Notes: generated from the sequence alone by a model not told the origin. A stretch of DNA of 64,000 nucleotides from Micrococcus lacusdianchii (GCF_023155805.1 NZ_JAKNUW010000008.1:1-64000); one strand, 5' to 3'; shown: positions 18,847 through 26,934, counted from the first letter of the stretch. Numbers and translations are program-made.

Positions 18847-19827
18847 TCAGACGACGTCGGCGCGCACCTGCGCCCAGCGACGCAGCACCGTGCGGACGAC
18901 GCCGCGGTAGCCGTCTCGCCGATCCAGCACCGACACGGAGAGGGAGAGTCGCCCCGCCTCCTGCCACAGCCGGTCCCGCCTGGCGTCGCGGGCCTGTTGA
19001 TCGGGAGTGCGGTGGTGGCCGCCGTCGTAGTGGAGGACCACGCGAGCCTCGTCGATCGCGAGGTCCGCGTCCGTCTGCTCACCCGCGCTCGTGACCAGCC
19101 GCACCTGCAGCCGCGGCTCCGGAAGGCCGGCGTCGAGCAGCGCGAGGCGCAGCTCCGTCTCAGGCGGGGAGTCCGCCCCGACCCGCACCAGCTCGAGTGC
19201 CGCCCGCGCCGCGCGGACGCCCTTGAAGCGCCCGGCCCGCTTCAGGGCTTCGCGCAGCCGTTGCGGCGTGGTCAGTGGCGCCATGCGGACGCCGTCCACC
19301 CAGGGGTGGCGCACGAGCGCGTCCCCGGCCACCACAGCGGGCTTGATCTGGCCCGGTCGCAGGAGCGAAGACAGGTCCACCCAGGCGCGTTCCGGTGTCG
19401 TCACCCGGATCCCGTGCACCTCGGTGACATCGGCCGCCGGCACGTCCCGGGCGTGGGTGACGACGCCCGCCCGTCCGCTGCGGCCCCTGCCGTGGGGACG
19501 ACTCACGTGGAGCCGCCGGTCCTCCGCGAGCCACGGTGGGAGGACCATCCCGTGCAGACGCAGCGCCGTGACGTGGCTGGCCACCCCGCGCGTCGCGGCG
19601 ACGACGACCGCGGCCTCCTCGGGCGGCAGCCCGGCGACCGGCTCGCCCAGGCCGAGATCGGCCCACGTCCCGGGTACATCGGCGACGGCACGGTAGGCAC
19701 CCTGGGTGACCCGGCGGACCGCCGTCGACCGCAGCCGTTCAGACCCGACACCGGCGGATCGTGCCTCCGCGCAGGTGAAGACGGATCCAGCGAGGGCGGA
19801 GGGCAGGGGCGAGGCGGCGCGGGGCAT
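18847..19827 (-). CDS. AbiEi-type winged-helix / DUF559 nuclease-fold protein
   Basis: A 326-residue protein. The N-terminal part (VFTCAEARSAGVGSERLRSTAVRRVTQGAYRA) looks like the winged helix of AbiEi-type antitoxins. The C-terminal part (from about 230) is a DUF559 domain, related to Vsr-like PD-(D/E)XK nucleases: ADLAIDEARVVLHYDGGHH, then RDRLWQEAGRLSLSVSVLDRR. The residue before YDG, usually Glu, is His here. No AbiEii-type toxin gene is adjacent. The gene is bracketed by inverted copies of a 74-bp palindromic repeat, 22 bases after its stop and 122 bases before its start. A CAGGCT box lies six bases before ATG 19827. Such genes are multicopy in many actinobacteria; role unknown. Confidence 0.82.
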   Translation of the reverse strand: MPRAASPLPSALAGSVFTCAEARSAGVGSERLRSTAVRRVTQGAYRAVADVPGTWADLGLGEPVAGLPPEEAAVVVAATRGVASHVTALRLHGMVLPPWLAEDRRLHVSRPHGRGRSGRAGVVTHARDVPAADVTEVHGIRVTTPERAWVDLSSLLRPGQIKPAVVAGDALVRHPWVDGVRMAPLTTPQRLREALKRAGRFKGVRAARAALELVRVGADSPPETELRLALLDAGLPEPRLQVRLVTSAGEQTDADLAIDEARVVLHYDGGHHRTPDQQARDARRDRLWQEAGRLSLSVSVLDRRDGYRGVVRTVLRRWAQVRADVV

Positions 19828-19949
19828 GGGCCCAGCCTGCAGGCAGGATCGGCGGGCAGCGGGCCGAGGGGCCGTGTACGGGGACGACACGCCGGGGTCG
19901 ATCCCGCTGTGCAGGACCGGTCCGGCCCACCACGCCGCCACCCGCCCCT

Positions 19950-20023
19950 CGTTTTCGAACGTGGAATCGGGCGAATTGCCGCTTTCGAACGTGGAATAGG
20001 CCCTATTCCACGTTCGAAAGCGC
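19950..20023 (+). repeat. 74-bp palindromic repeat, copy R2 (forward)
   Basis: Unit with two direct copies of TTTCGAACGTGGAAT (near 19953 and 19982) and one inverted copy. Bases 19980-20022 form a perfect palindrome with 21-base arms around one central base. Lies between the AbiEi/DUF559 gene and purDC, in the opposite orientation to R1, so the two copies bracket the DUF559 gene as inverted repeats. Confidence 0.9.
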
Positions 20024-20066
20024 TGGGGCGCGGCGCGGGCGCCGGTACAGGGGCCAGCAGCCGGCC

Positions 20067-22325
20067 TCAGGCCTCCGGGGCCCCGAAGGTCCGGCCCGTC
20101 AGGCGTTCGTACGCCTCGACGTACCGCGTGCGCGTCCGCTCCACGACGTCGGCCGGCAACGACGGCGGCGCCTCGCCCGAAGCCCTGTCCCACCCGGAGG
20201 CCGGGGAGGTCAGCCAGTCGCGCACGAACTGCTTGTCGAAGCTGGCCTGGGCGCGGCCGGGCTCATAGTCCTCGGCGTCCCAGAAGCGGGAGGAGTCGGG
20301 CGTCAGCACCTCGTCGCCGAGCACCAGCTCCCCCGTCCGCGGGTCCTCCCCGAACTCCACCTTGGTGTCAGCCAGGATGATCCCGGCCTCGCGCGCGATC
20401 GCCTCGGCGCGGGTGTACACGGCCAGGGTCGCCTCCCGCAGCGCACCCGCCACGTCCTCGCCCACCCGCTCGACGGTCTGCTCGTACGTGATGTTCTCGT
20501 CGTGCTCGCCGACCTCCGCCTTGGCCGAGGGGGTGAAGATCGCCGGCTCCAGCCGGGACCCGTCCACGAGCCCCTCCGGCAGCGGGATGCCTGTCACGGT
20601 CCCGTGCTCCCGGTACTCGGCCAGCCCGGAGCCGGTCAGGTAGCCGCGCGCGATGCACTCGATGGGGTGCATGGCCAGCCGCTTCACCACCATGGCGCGC
20701 CCGGCCACCGCCTCCGGCACGTCCATGGACACCACATGGTTGGCGACGGCGTCCTCGCCCTCGGCGAGCCGCTCGAACCACCACAGGCTCAGCTGGGTCA
20801 GCACGGTGCCCTTGTCCGGGATCGGCGGCTCCAGCACGTGGTCGTAGGCGCTGATCCGGTCAGAGGCCACCACCAGCAGCGTCTCCGACTCGCCGGGCGC
20901 CGCGTCGGCCGGCTCGTACAGGTCCCGCACCTTGCCGGAGTACACGTGGCGCCAGCCGGGCAGGTCGAGCGCCTCCGCGCCGGCGAACCCGGTGCTGAGA
21001 AGGCCGGCGCGCGTCGTCGCCGCGTCGCCCCCGGCGGTCCCGCCCGACCGCGCGGGCACCGTGATCTCCCCGCGCTCGGCCTTCAGCGCGATGTCCGTGC
21101 GGTGCTGGGCGCCGTCGAACCGGATGTGCTCGACCCCCGCGTAGGCCCGCGCCCGCGCCCGCGCCAGGTCCTTCCCCCGCCCGACGACGGCGAGTACGCG
21201 CCCGCCGGTCGTCACCAGGTCCCCGTCCCCGGTGCGCGCGGTGCCGGCGTGCAGCACGTCCACGCCCTCGAGGGCCAGTGCGTCCTCGACGCCGGTGATC
21301 ACGTCGCCGGACGAGGACGTCGCCGGATACCCGGCCGAGGCCAGCACCACGTCCACCGCGACGTCGTCGCTCCAGGCGAGCTCACGGTCCGCGCCGAGGC
21401 GTCCGGCGGCGGCGTCGGCCAGGAGCCCGCCGAGCGGGGTCTCCAGCCGGGCGAGGACGGCCTGCGTCTCGGGATCCCCGAAGCGCACGTTGAACTCGAT
21501 GACCTCGGGGCCCTTCGCGGTGACGGCCAGGCCGATGAACAGCACGCCCGTGAACGGCGTCCCACGGCGGCCCATCTCGGCGAGCACGGGCCGGGCCACG
21601 CGGTCCATGACCTCCGCCACGAAGTCCTCCGGCAGCCACTCCAGGGGCGTGTAGGCGCCCATGCCGCCGGTGTTGGGGCCGGCGTCGCCGTCGTGGATGC
21701 GCTTGAAGTCCTGCGCCGGGGTCAGCGGCACGGCGTCCGCACCGTCGCAGAGCACGAACAGGGAGATTTCGGGTCCGTCGAGGAAGTCCTCGACCACCAC
21801 GGCGCCGCCGGCGGCGAAGCACGCCGTCGCGTGCGCCAGCGCCTCGGCGCGGTCCGCGGTGACCACCACGCCCTTGCCGGCGGCGAGGCCGTCGTCCTTC
21901 ACCACGTGCGGGGCACCGAACTCGGCGAACGCGGCCTCCGCCTCCGCCTCCGTGCGGCACACGCGCGCGCCCGCGGTGGGCACGCCCGCGGCGGCCATGA
22001 CCTCCTTGGCGAAGGACTTGGACGCCTCCAGCTGGGCGGCGGCGCGGGACGGGCCGAACACGGCGATCCCGGCGTCGCGCAGCGCGTCGGCCACGCCGGC
22101 GGCCAGCGGGGCCTCGGGACCCACCACCACGAGCTCCACGGCGAGCCGGCCGGCCAGGGCCACGACGGCGTCGGCATCCGTGGCGACCACCGGGTGGAGG
22201 GTCGCCGCGTCCGCCATGCCGGCGTTGCCGGGAGCCGCGTGCAGCTCGCTGACCTGGGGATCACGGGAGAGGGCGCGCAACAGAGCGTGTTCGCGGCCGC
22301 CGTTGCCGAGCACGAGGATCTTCAC
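20067..22325 (-). CDS. purD/purC: PurD-PurC fusion: GAR synthetase / SAICAR synthetase
   Basis: One 752-residue frame carries two purine enzymes. Residues 1 to about 425 are phosphoribosylamine-glycine ligase: MKILVLGNGGREHAL, ATP-grasp VVKDDGLAAGKGVVV, NTGGMGAYTP, EFNVRFGDPETQ. From about 450 to the end is phosphoribosylaminoimidazole-succinocarboxamide synthase: YSGKVRDLYE, LVVASDRISAYD, VVKRLAMHPIECIARGYLTGSG, ILADTKVEFG. No stop or frameshift was found between them. The steps are not consecutive (steps 2 and 7 or 8). GTG 22325 is leaderless, six bases after TAGGCT. The purine genes purF and purM lie 8 kb downstream. Confidence 0.93.
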   Translation of the reverse strand: MKILVLGNGGREHALLRALSRDPQVSELHAAPGNAGMADAATLHPVVATDADAVVALAGRLAVELVVVGPEAPLAAGVADALRDAGIAVFGPSRAAAQLEASKSFAKEVMAAAGVPTAGARVCRTEAEAEAAFAEFGAPHVVKDDGLAAGKGVVVTADRAEALAHATACFAAGGAVVVEDFLDGPEISLFVLCDGADAVPLTPAQDFKRIHDGDAGPNTGGMGAYTPLEWLPEDFVAEVMDRVARPVLAEMGRRGTPFTGVLFIGLAVTAKGPEVIEFNVRFGDPETQAVLARLETPLGGLLADAAAGRLGADRELAWSDDVAVDVVLASAGYPATSSSGDVITGVEDALALEGVDVLHAGTARTGDGDLVTTGGRVLAVVGRGKDLARARARAYAGVEHIRFDGAQHRTDIALKAERGEITVPARSGGTAGGDAATTRAGLLSTGFAGAEALDLPGWRHVYSGKVRDLYEPADAAPGESETLLVVASDRISAYDHVLEPPIPDKGTVLTQLSLWWFERLAEGEDAVANHVVSMDVPEAVAGRAMVVKRLAMHPIECIARGYLTGSGLAEYREHGTVTGIPLPEGLVDGSRLEPAIFTPSAKAEVGEHDENITYEQTVERVGEDVAGALREATLAVYTRAEAIAREAGIILADTKVEFGEDPRTGELVLGDEVLTPDSSRFWDAEDYEPGRAQASFDKQFVRDWLTSPASGWDRASGEAPPSLPADVVERTRTRYVEAYERLTGRTFGAPEA

Positions 22326-22331
22326 GCCCCC

Positions 22332-22361
22332 AGCCTACGGCGCGCCCGGACGCCCTAGGCT
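22332..22361. promoter_or_regulatory. Compact divergent leaderless promoter (purDC / small membrane protein)
   Basis: TAGGCT on the minus strand (22332-22337) and TAGGCT on the plus strand (22356-22361) face away from each other within a 43-base intergenic region. Spacing to GTG 22325 is six bases and to ATG 22369 seven bases. Each -35 region must overlap the other gene's -10. Confidence 0.5.
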
Positions 22362-22368
22362 GGATGTC

Positions 22369-22635
22369 ATGACCCTGCCTCCCCTGCATCACGGCCGGAA
22401 CGACGACGACCCCCGCCTCCGCCCCGGTCGCGGCGGGGCGGGCGGGCCCGGGAACGGCCTGCGGACCGCCTCCACGTTCGTGGGCGTCACCTTCGCGTGC
22501 GCACTGATCGGATTCTGGACCCTGCGACTGGTCGGCATCGGCCGCGGCGATCTCTCCCTGGGGTGGGCGCTGGCGATCGTGGCGGGCGCCGGCGTCGTGG
22601 CCGCGGTGGTCACCAGGGCCGTCGGGCGGCGCTGA
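22369..22635 (+). CDS. Small two-helix membrane protein, hypothetical
   Basis: An 88-residue protein: a polar Gly/Arg-rich N-terminus of about 33 residues, then two membrane helices (STFVGVTFACALIGFWTLRL and LSLGWALAIVAGAGVVAAVV). No family recognised. Divergent from purDC and 39 bases from the convergent response-regulator gene. The leaderless start at ATG 22369 is supported by TAGGCT at seven bases. Function unknown. Confidence 0.65.
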   Translation: MTLPPLHHGRNDDDPRLRPGRGGAGGPGNGLRTASTFVGVTFACALIGFWTLRLVGIGRGDLSLGWALAIVAGAGVVAAVVTRAVGRR

Positions 22636-22674
22636 GCCGCCCCCGGCGCACCCCCGGGGCCGGCGCCGACCTCC

Positions 22675-23310
22675 TCAGCGGATGATCCGCCGCTCCCGCG
22701 CCGCGTGCACGGCCTCGGTGCGCGTGGCCACGCCGAGCTTCTGGAAGATGTGCACCAGGTGCGTCTTGACGGTGGCCTCGGAGAGGAACAGCGCGCGCGC
22801 CGCCTCGCGGTTGGTGTCCCCGCGCGCGATCAGCTCGAGCAGCTCGATCTCCCGAGCGCTCAGGGCCGACGCGGCGCCGGGGCCCGTGGTGCGCGTAAGC
22901 AGGCGCTCGGCCACCTCGGCGCCGAGCGCGGGCCGCCCGGCGGCCATGCGGTGCACCGCCCCGGCAATCTCCTCCGGCGGGGCGTCCTTGAGCAGGTAGC
23001 CCGCGGCGCCGGCGTCGAGGGCGGCGAGGATGTCGGCCTCGGTGTCGAACGTCGTGAGGACCAGCACGGGCAGCCGCGGGTGCTCCGCCCGCACGCGGCG
23101 GGTGGCGGTCACGCCGTCCATGCCCGCGCCCATCTGCAGGTCCATGAGGACGACGTCCACGCCGTCGGCCCCGTGCTCCAGGGCCGCGAGCGCTGCGGCC
23201 CCCTCACCGGCCTCGGCCACCACCTGGATCCCCGGGTCGGCCTCGAGGACCGCCCGGACCCCGGCCCGCACCACCGGGTGGTCGTCCACCAGCATCACTC
23301 TCACGCTCAC
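22675..23310 (-). CDS. NarL/LuxR-family response regulator
   Basis: A 211-residue regulator. Receiver domain: VMLVDDHPVVRAGV with acidic pocket, phospho-acceptor Asp about 56 in VVLMDLQMG, Thr/Lys in VLTTFD and YLLKDAPPEE. C-terminal LuxR-type HTH: LSAREIELLELIARGDTNREAARALFLSEATVKTHLVHIFQKLGV. GTG 23310 overlaps the kinase stop (GTGA), so kinase and regulator are co-translated. Likely target is the divergent FtsX/ATPase ABC system (24984-26934), by analogy with other NarL systems beside such transporters. Confidence 0.92.
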   Translation of the reverse strand: MSVRVMLVDDHPVVRAGVRAVLEADPGIQVVAEAGEGAAALAALEHGADGVDVVLMDLQMGAGMDGVTATRRVRAEHPRLPVLVLTTFDTEADILAALDAGAAGYLLKDAPPEEIAGAVHRMAAGRPALGAEVAERLLTRTTGPGAASALSAREIELLELIARGDTNREAARALFLSEATVKTHLVHIFQKLGVATRTEAVHAARERRIIR

Positions 23311-24716
23311 GTGGTCCTCCTCTGCTCGTCCGCCGCCCGCGGGATCGGGATCCGCAGCGCCACCACGGTGCCCTCCCCCGGGGCGCTCTCCACCGTCGCC
23401 TGGCCGCCGACGCCGGCCGCCCGCTCCCGCAGGCCGGCCAGCCCGACGCCCGTGCCCGCCGTCGCACCGGTGCCGTCCGCCCCGTGATCCGGGTCGAACC
23501 CGACGCCGTCGTCGGCGACGTCGAGGGCGACCTCCCCGTCCAGCCACGTCAGGGTGACGCGGCAGCGGCGGGCGTCGGCGTGCTGGGCCACGTTGGCCAG
23601 GGACGCCTGCGCCGCCCGGATGAGCACGGTCTCCACGGCCTCCCCCACGGCCACGGGCTCGCCCACCAGGGTGAGCTCGGCGTCCACGGGCCGGCCGAGC
23701 GCCTGCTGGCGCGCCCGCAGGCCGCGCACCGCCTGCGCCAGGGCTGCGGCGAGCGGGTCCCGCGCCCCGGCCGCGGACACCACGGCGTCCTCGGCCGGCC
23801 CCGCCGCGCGCAGCCCGCGCACGAACGCCCGGGACTCGGCCAGGTTCTCCGCGGCCGTCGCCCGCACGGTCTCCAGGCGCTCGTCCGCGAGGGCCGCGTC
23901 CCCTGCGCGCACGGCGTCCTGGGCCGCGCGGGAGACCAGGACGATCGAGGCCAGCCCCTGCGTGAGGGTGTCGTGGATCTCGCGGGAGAGCCGCTCGCGT
24001 TCGGTCAGGATCCCCGCGTGGCGCTCGGACGCGGCGAGCTCGGCGCGCGTGGCCCGCAGCTCCTCCGCGACCACGCGCTGGTGCTCCGCCTCGGTGAGCA
24101 GCACGCGGTACGCCAGGTGCATCACCACGGCCGCCCCCGCGCCGATCGCGGGTCCCAGCACCGCCCCCGGGGACAGCTCCCCGGCCCGCAGCGCGCCAGC
24201 CAGCACGACGACGCCGGTCACCGCCGCCACGAGCGTCACCGCGGCCACGGGGCGGCGCAGCAGCACATCCATCACGTGCAGGCACACGAAGAAGAGGGGG
24301 AACGCAAGCCAGGTGAAGTCCGGGTGATGGAGCACCAAGAGGGCCCAGACCGCCAGCACGGCGGCGAGCCAGCCGAGCGCGGGGCCGCCCGCGGGACTCC
24401 GTCCGGCCTTACGGAAGCCGCGCTCGTGGACGGTGCCGGCCAGGTACACGGCGGCCAGCACCGCGGTGAGGACCACGAGCATCACGCCCGTCGCGCCCCG
24501 CGCGGCCGGCCCGCCGACGCCCCCGGCCAGCGCGCGCACCAGCCCGAGGGAGAGGAGCCCGGCGAAGGAGGTGTGGAGGACGATCCGCAGGACGACGAGC
24601 AGGGCCGGCGTCGGGAGGCCGAGCTTCGTGCCGACCGTGACCCCGGGCGCCTCGCCGAGCCCGTCCGTGGGGTGCTCGGGCCGTGGGGCGGGGACCGGCG
24701 GGGGTGCGGCATGCAT
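23307..24716 (-). CDS. Sensor histidine kinase, HisKA_3 (NarL-partner) type
   Basis: A 469-residue membrane kinase. A 40-residue polar start, about six hydrophobic segments (about 45-210), a short coiled coil (ELRATRAELAASERHAGIL), then the HisKA_3 box LSREIHDTLTQGLASIV with phospho-His about 248. The HATPase domain has the N box SLANVAQHADARR, DVADDGVGFD and TGVGLAGLRERAA. The start is ATG 24716, six bases after TACGCT, with no ribosome binding site. Stimulus unknown; the sensor part is only membrane helices, as in envelope-stress kinases. Confidence 0.92.
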   Translation of the reverse strand: MHAAPPPVPAPRPEHPTDGLGEAPGVTVGTKLGLPTPALLVVLRIVLHTSFAGLLSLGLVRALAGGVGGPAARGATGVMLVVLTAVLAAVYLAGTVHERGFRKAGRSPAGGPALGWLAAVLAVWALLVLHHPDFTWLAFPLFFVCLHVMDVLLRRPVAAVTLVAAVTGVVVLAGALRAGELSPGAVLGPAIGAGAAVVMHLAYRVLLTEAEHQRVVAEELRATRAELAASERHAGILTERERLSREIHDTLTQGLASIVLVSRAAQDAVRAGDAALADERLETVRATAAENLAESRAFVRGLRAAGPAEDAVVSAAGARDPLAAALAQAVRGLRARQQALGRPVDAELTLVGEPVAVGEAVETVLIRAAQASLANVAQHADARRCRVTLTWLDGEVALDVADDGVGFDPDHGADGTGATAGTGVGLAGLRERAAGVGGQATVESAPGEGTVVALRIPIPRAADEQRRTT

Positions 24717-24722
24717 GACGCC

Positions 24723-24728
24723 AGCGTA
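24723..24728 (-). promoter_or_regulatory. Candidate -10 box for the two-component operon (leaderless)
   Basis: TACGCT on the minus strand, six bases before ATG 24716. Repeat R3 begins 28 bases further upstream. Confidence 0.5.
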
Positions 24729-24755
24729 GGCAGCGCGCTGCCCCGCCGTGGCCCT

Positions 24756-24829
24756 CGTCTTCGTGGGCGGAATCGGGCGAATGGGCGCTGTCGAGCGCGG
24801 AATAGGCCCTATTCCACGCTCGAAAGCGG
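24756..24829 (+). repeat. 74-bp palindromic repeat, copy R3 (forward, solo)
   Basis: Third copy of the 74-base unit (see 19950-20023), same orientation and same length. It stands alone, without a DUF559 gene, in a divergent intergenic region, so it cannot be only a terminator. The inner palindrome around AATAGGCCCTATT is intact. Confidence 0.85.
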
Positions 24830-24869
24830 GGGGCGGGGCGGGGGGCGGGGCGGGGGCCGGCAGGGGCCG

Positions 24870-24889
24870 GATCAACCGATCGGTTGATC
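24870..24889. promoter_or_regulatory. Perfect 20-bp palindrome, operator candidate
   Basis: GATCAACCGATCGGTTGATC is a perfect even palindrome 95 bases before the FtsX permease start. Its form (CAACCGATCGGTTG) is that of a TetR-type operator. It is much less GC-rich than its surroundings. No TetR gene lies within the window nearby. Confidence 0.5.
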
Positions 24890-24983
24890 GAGGACCGTCC
24901 GCGGCGGGCGATCCGCGCGCGGCGGACCGGCGGGAGGGTGGAGGCACAGAGTCCGAGACCCCCGACACGAAGGATCCACCCCC

Positions 24984-26135
24984 ATGTTCCTCGCCCTGCG
25001 CGACCTGCGGTTCGCCACCGGTCGCTTCAGCCTCATGGGCGCCGTCGTCGCCCTCATCACCGTCCTGCTGGTGATGCTCTCCGGCCTGACCGCCGGTCTG
25101 GGGCACCAGAACACCGCCGTCCTGGACGATGCCGAGGCCGCCGGCGCGGACCTCGTGGTGTTCGGCGGCACGGCCGGCCAGAAGCCCACCGCCTCCTTCA
25201 CCCAGTCCGAGATCACCGCCGCCCAGCGTGACGCGTGGGCGGGGGTGGACGGCGTGGCCGCCGTGGACCCGGTGGGCCTGAGCCAGGGCCGCCTGGTGGG
25301 CCTGGCCTCGGACGTCACCCCGGACGCCGAGGGCCGCGCCGACACCTCCGGTGCGGACGTGGGCGGCGTCGCCACCGCGGCGTTCGTCGGCGTGGAGCCG
25401 GGCGCGGTCCACGCCCCCGCGGGCCTGGGCGACGGCGAGATCGTCCTCTCCGAGTCCCTCGCCGAGGAGGCCGGGGTGGCCGCCGGCGACCAGGTGGCCT
25501 CGTCCGGGTTCGTCCTCACCGTGGCGGGCGTCGTTGCGGACTCCTGGTACTCCCACACGCCGGTGGCGTGGACCAGTCGGGAGGACTGGACGGCGCTGAC
25601 GCACGTCGCCGACGACGAGGTCCTCGGCACCGCGGCCCTCGTGGGCGTGGCCGACGGGGCCGACGCCTGGGCCGTCTCCGCGGCCGGCGACGCCGCCGCG
25701 GGCACCCTGGCCATGAATGTCCCCGACTCATACGACGCGCTGCCGGCCTACTCCTCGGAGAACGGCTCGCTGACGATGATGCAGGGCTTCCTCTACGGGA
25801 TCTCCGCCCTCGTGGTCGTCGCGTTCCTGTCCATCTGGACCATCCAGCGCACCCGCGAGATCGCCACGCTCAAGGCCCTCGGCGCCTCCACGGGCTGGGT
25901 GCTGCGGGACGCGCTGCTGCAGGGCGGGATCGTCCTGGCCCTGGGCGTGACCGTCGGCACGGCCGTTGCTGTGGGCGCGGGCGCCCTCGCCGCCGGCGCC
26001 GTGCCCTTCGTCCTCGACCTCGGCACCACCGTGCTCCCCGCGCTCGGCGTCCTCGCGCTCGGCCTGGCCGGCTCGGCGCTGGCCGTCGCCCGCGTCACCC
26101 GCATCGACCCCCTGATCGCCCTCGGAGGCAACTGA
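24984..26135 (+). CDS. ABC transporter permease, FtsX/MacB type
   Basis: A 383-residue permease of the FtsX-domain class, which works mechanically on envelope substrates rather than by classical transport. One N-terminal helix (FSLMGAVVALITVLLVMLSGL), a large extracellular domain (about 45-250), then three C-terminal helices starting MMQGFLYGISALVVVAFLSIW with the RTREIATLKALGAS coupling region typical of FtsX. AAGGA stands before ATG 24984. The ATPase gene follows after one base. Divergent from a NarL two-component system that probably regulates it. Confidence 0.9.
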   Translation: MFLALRDLRFATGRFSLMGAVVALITVLLVMLSGLTAGLGHQNTAVLDDAEAAGADLVVFGGTAGQKPTASFTQSEITAAQRDAWAGVDGVAAVDPVGLSQGRLVGLASDVTPDAEGRADTSGADVGGVATAAFVGVEPGAVHAPAGLGDGEIVLSESLAEEAGVAAGDQVASSGFVLTVAGVVADSWYSHTPVAWTSREDWTALTHVADDEVLGTAALVGVADGADAWAVSAAGDAAAGTLAMNVPDSYDALPAYSSENGSLTMMQGFLYGISALVVVAFLSIWTIQRTREIATLKALGASTGWVLRDALLQGGIVLALGVTVGTAVAVGAGALAAGAVPFVLDLGTTVLPALGVLALGLAGSALAVARVTRIDPLIALGGN

Positions 26136-26136
26136 C

Positions 26137-26934
26137 ATGACCGCCATCGACCGCACCCCCGACCTGTCCGTCTACCGCCGCCCCCACCACGACGCCGACC
26201 GCACCGCGGCCGCGGGCCCGGCCGGCGCCGAGGGCACGGGCGGCTCCCCCGCCCTGTCCGTGCGCGACCTCGTGCTCGAGTACCCCGACGGCGAGGGCCG
26301 GACCCTGCGCGCCCTGGACGAGGTGAGCCTGGACCTGGCCGCCGGCACGTTCACCGCGCTCACGGGCCCCTCCGGCTCAGGCAAGTCCTCCCTCCTGGCG
26401 GTGGCCGCGGGGCTCGTGTCCCCCACCTCCGGCACCGTCCATGTGGCGGGGACGGAGCTGACCGCCCTCCCCCGCGCCGAGCGCACCCGCCTGCGCGGGG
26501 ACCGGATCGGTGTCGTGTTCCAGCAGCCCAACCTGCTGCCCTCCCTGACCGCGCGTGAGCAGCTCGAGCTGACCGCGCACCTGGACCGCGACGCCTCCCG
26601 CGCGGACCGCAGGGCCTCCGGCGCCCGCGCCCTCAACCTGCTCGAGCGCGTGGACCTGGCCGCCCACGCGGACAAGCGCCCGCACCAGCTCTCCGGCGGT
26701 CAGCGCCAGCGCGTGAACATCGTCCGTGCGCTGATGAGCTCCCCCTCCGTGCTGCTGGTGGACGAGCCCACGTCGGCGCTGGACCGCGAGCGCTCGGCGG
26801 CCGTCATCGAGCTGCTCGGCACGCTGACGCGGGAGGAGGGTGCAGCCACGCTCATGGTGACCCACGACGTGGAGTTCCTCGCCGCCGTGGACCGGACGTT
26901 GACGATGGTGGACGGGCGGCTCAGCGGCGCGTGA
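26137..26934 (+). CDS. ABC transporter ATPase, LolD/MacB type
   Basis: A 265-residue ATPase, partner of the preceding permease. An N-terminal extension of about 35 residues precedes LEYPDGEGRTLRALDEVSLDL; Walker [11 protein letters not shown]-loop VFQQPNLLPSLT, signature LSGGQRQRV, Walker [14 protein letters not shown]-loop VTHDVEF. Starts one base after the permease stop. Confidence 0.92.
   Translation: MTAIDRTPDLSVYRRPHHDADRTAAAGPAGAEGTGGSPALSVRDLVLEYPDGEGRTLRALDEVSLDLAAGTFTALTGPSGSGKSSLLAVAAGLVSPTSGTVHVAGTELTALPRAERTRLRGDRIGVVFQQPNLLPSLTAREQLELTAHLDRDASRADRRASGARALNLLERVDLAAHADKRPHQLSGGQRQRVNIVRALMSSPSVLLVDEPTSALDRERSAAVIELLGTLTREEGAATLMVTHDVEFLAAVDRTLTMVDGRLSGA

Noticed and set aside
18847-19827. 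A complete AbiE-type toxin-antitoxin abortive infection system
   Set aside because: No AbiEii nucleotidyltransferase toxin gene is adjacent on either side; only the antitoxin-like winged helix is present, fused to DUF559.
18847-20193. Longer start for the AbiEi/DUF559 gene, upstream of 19827
   Set aside because: The extra residues are only a translation of repeat R2 and have no family similarity.
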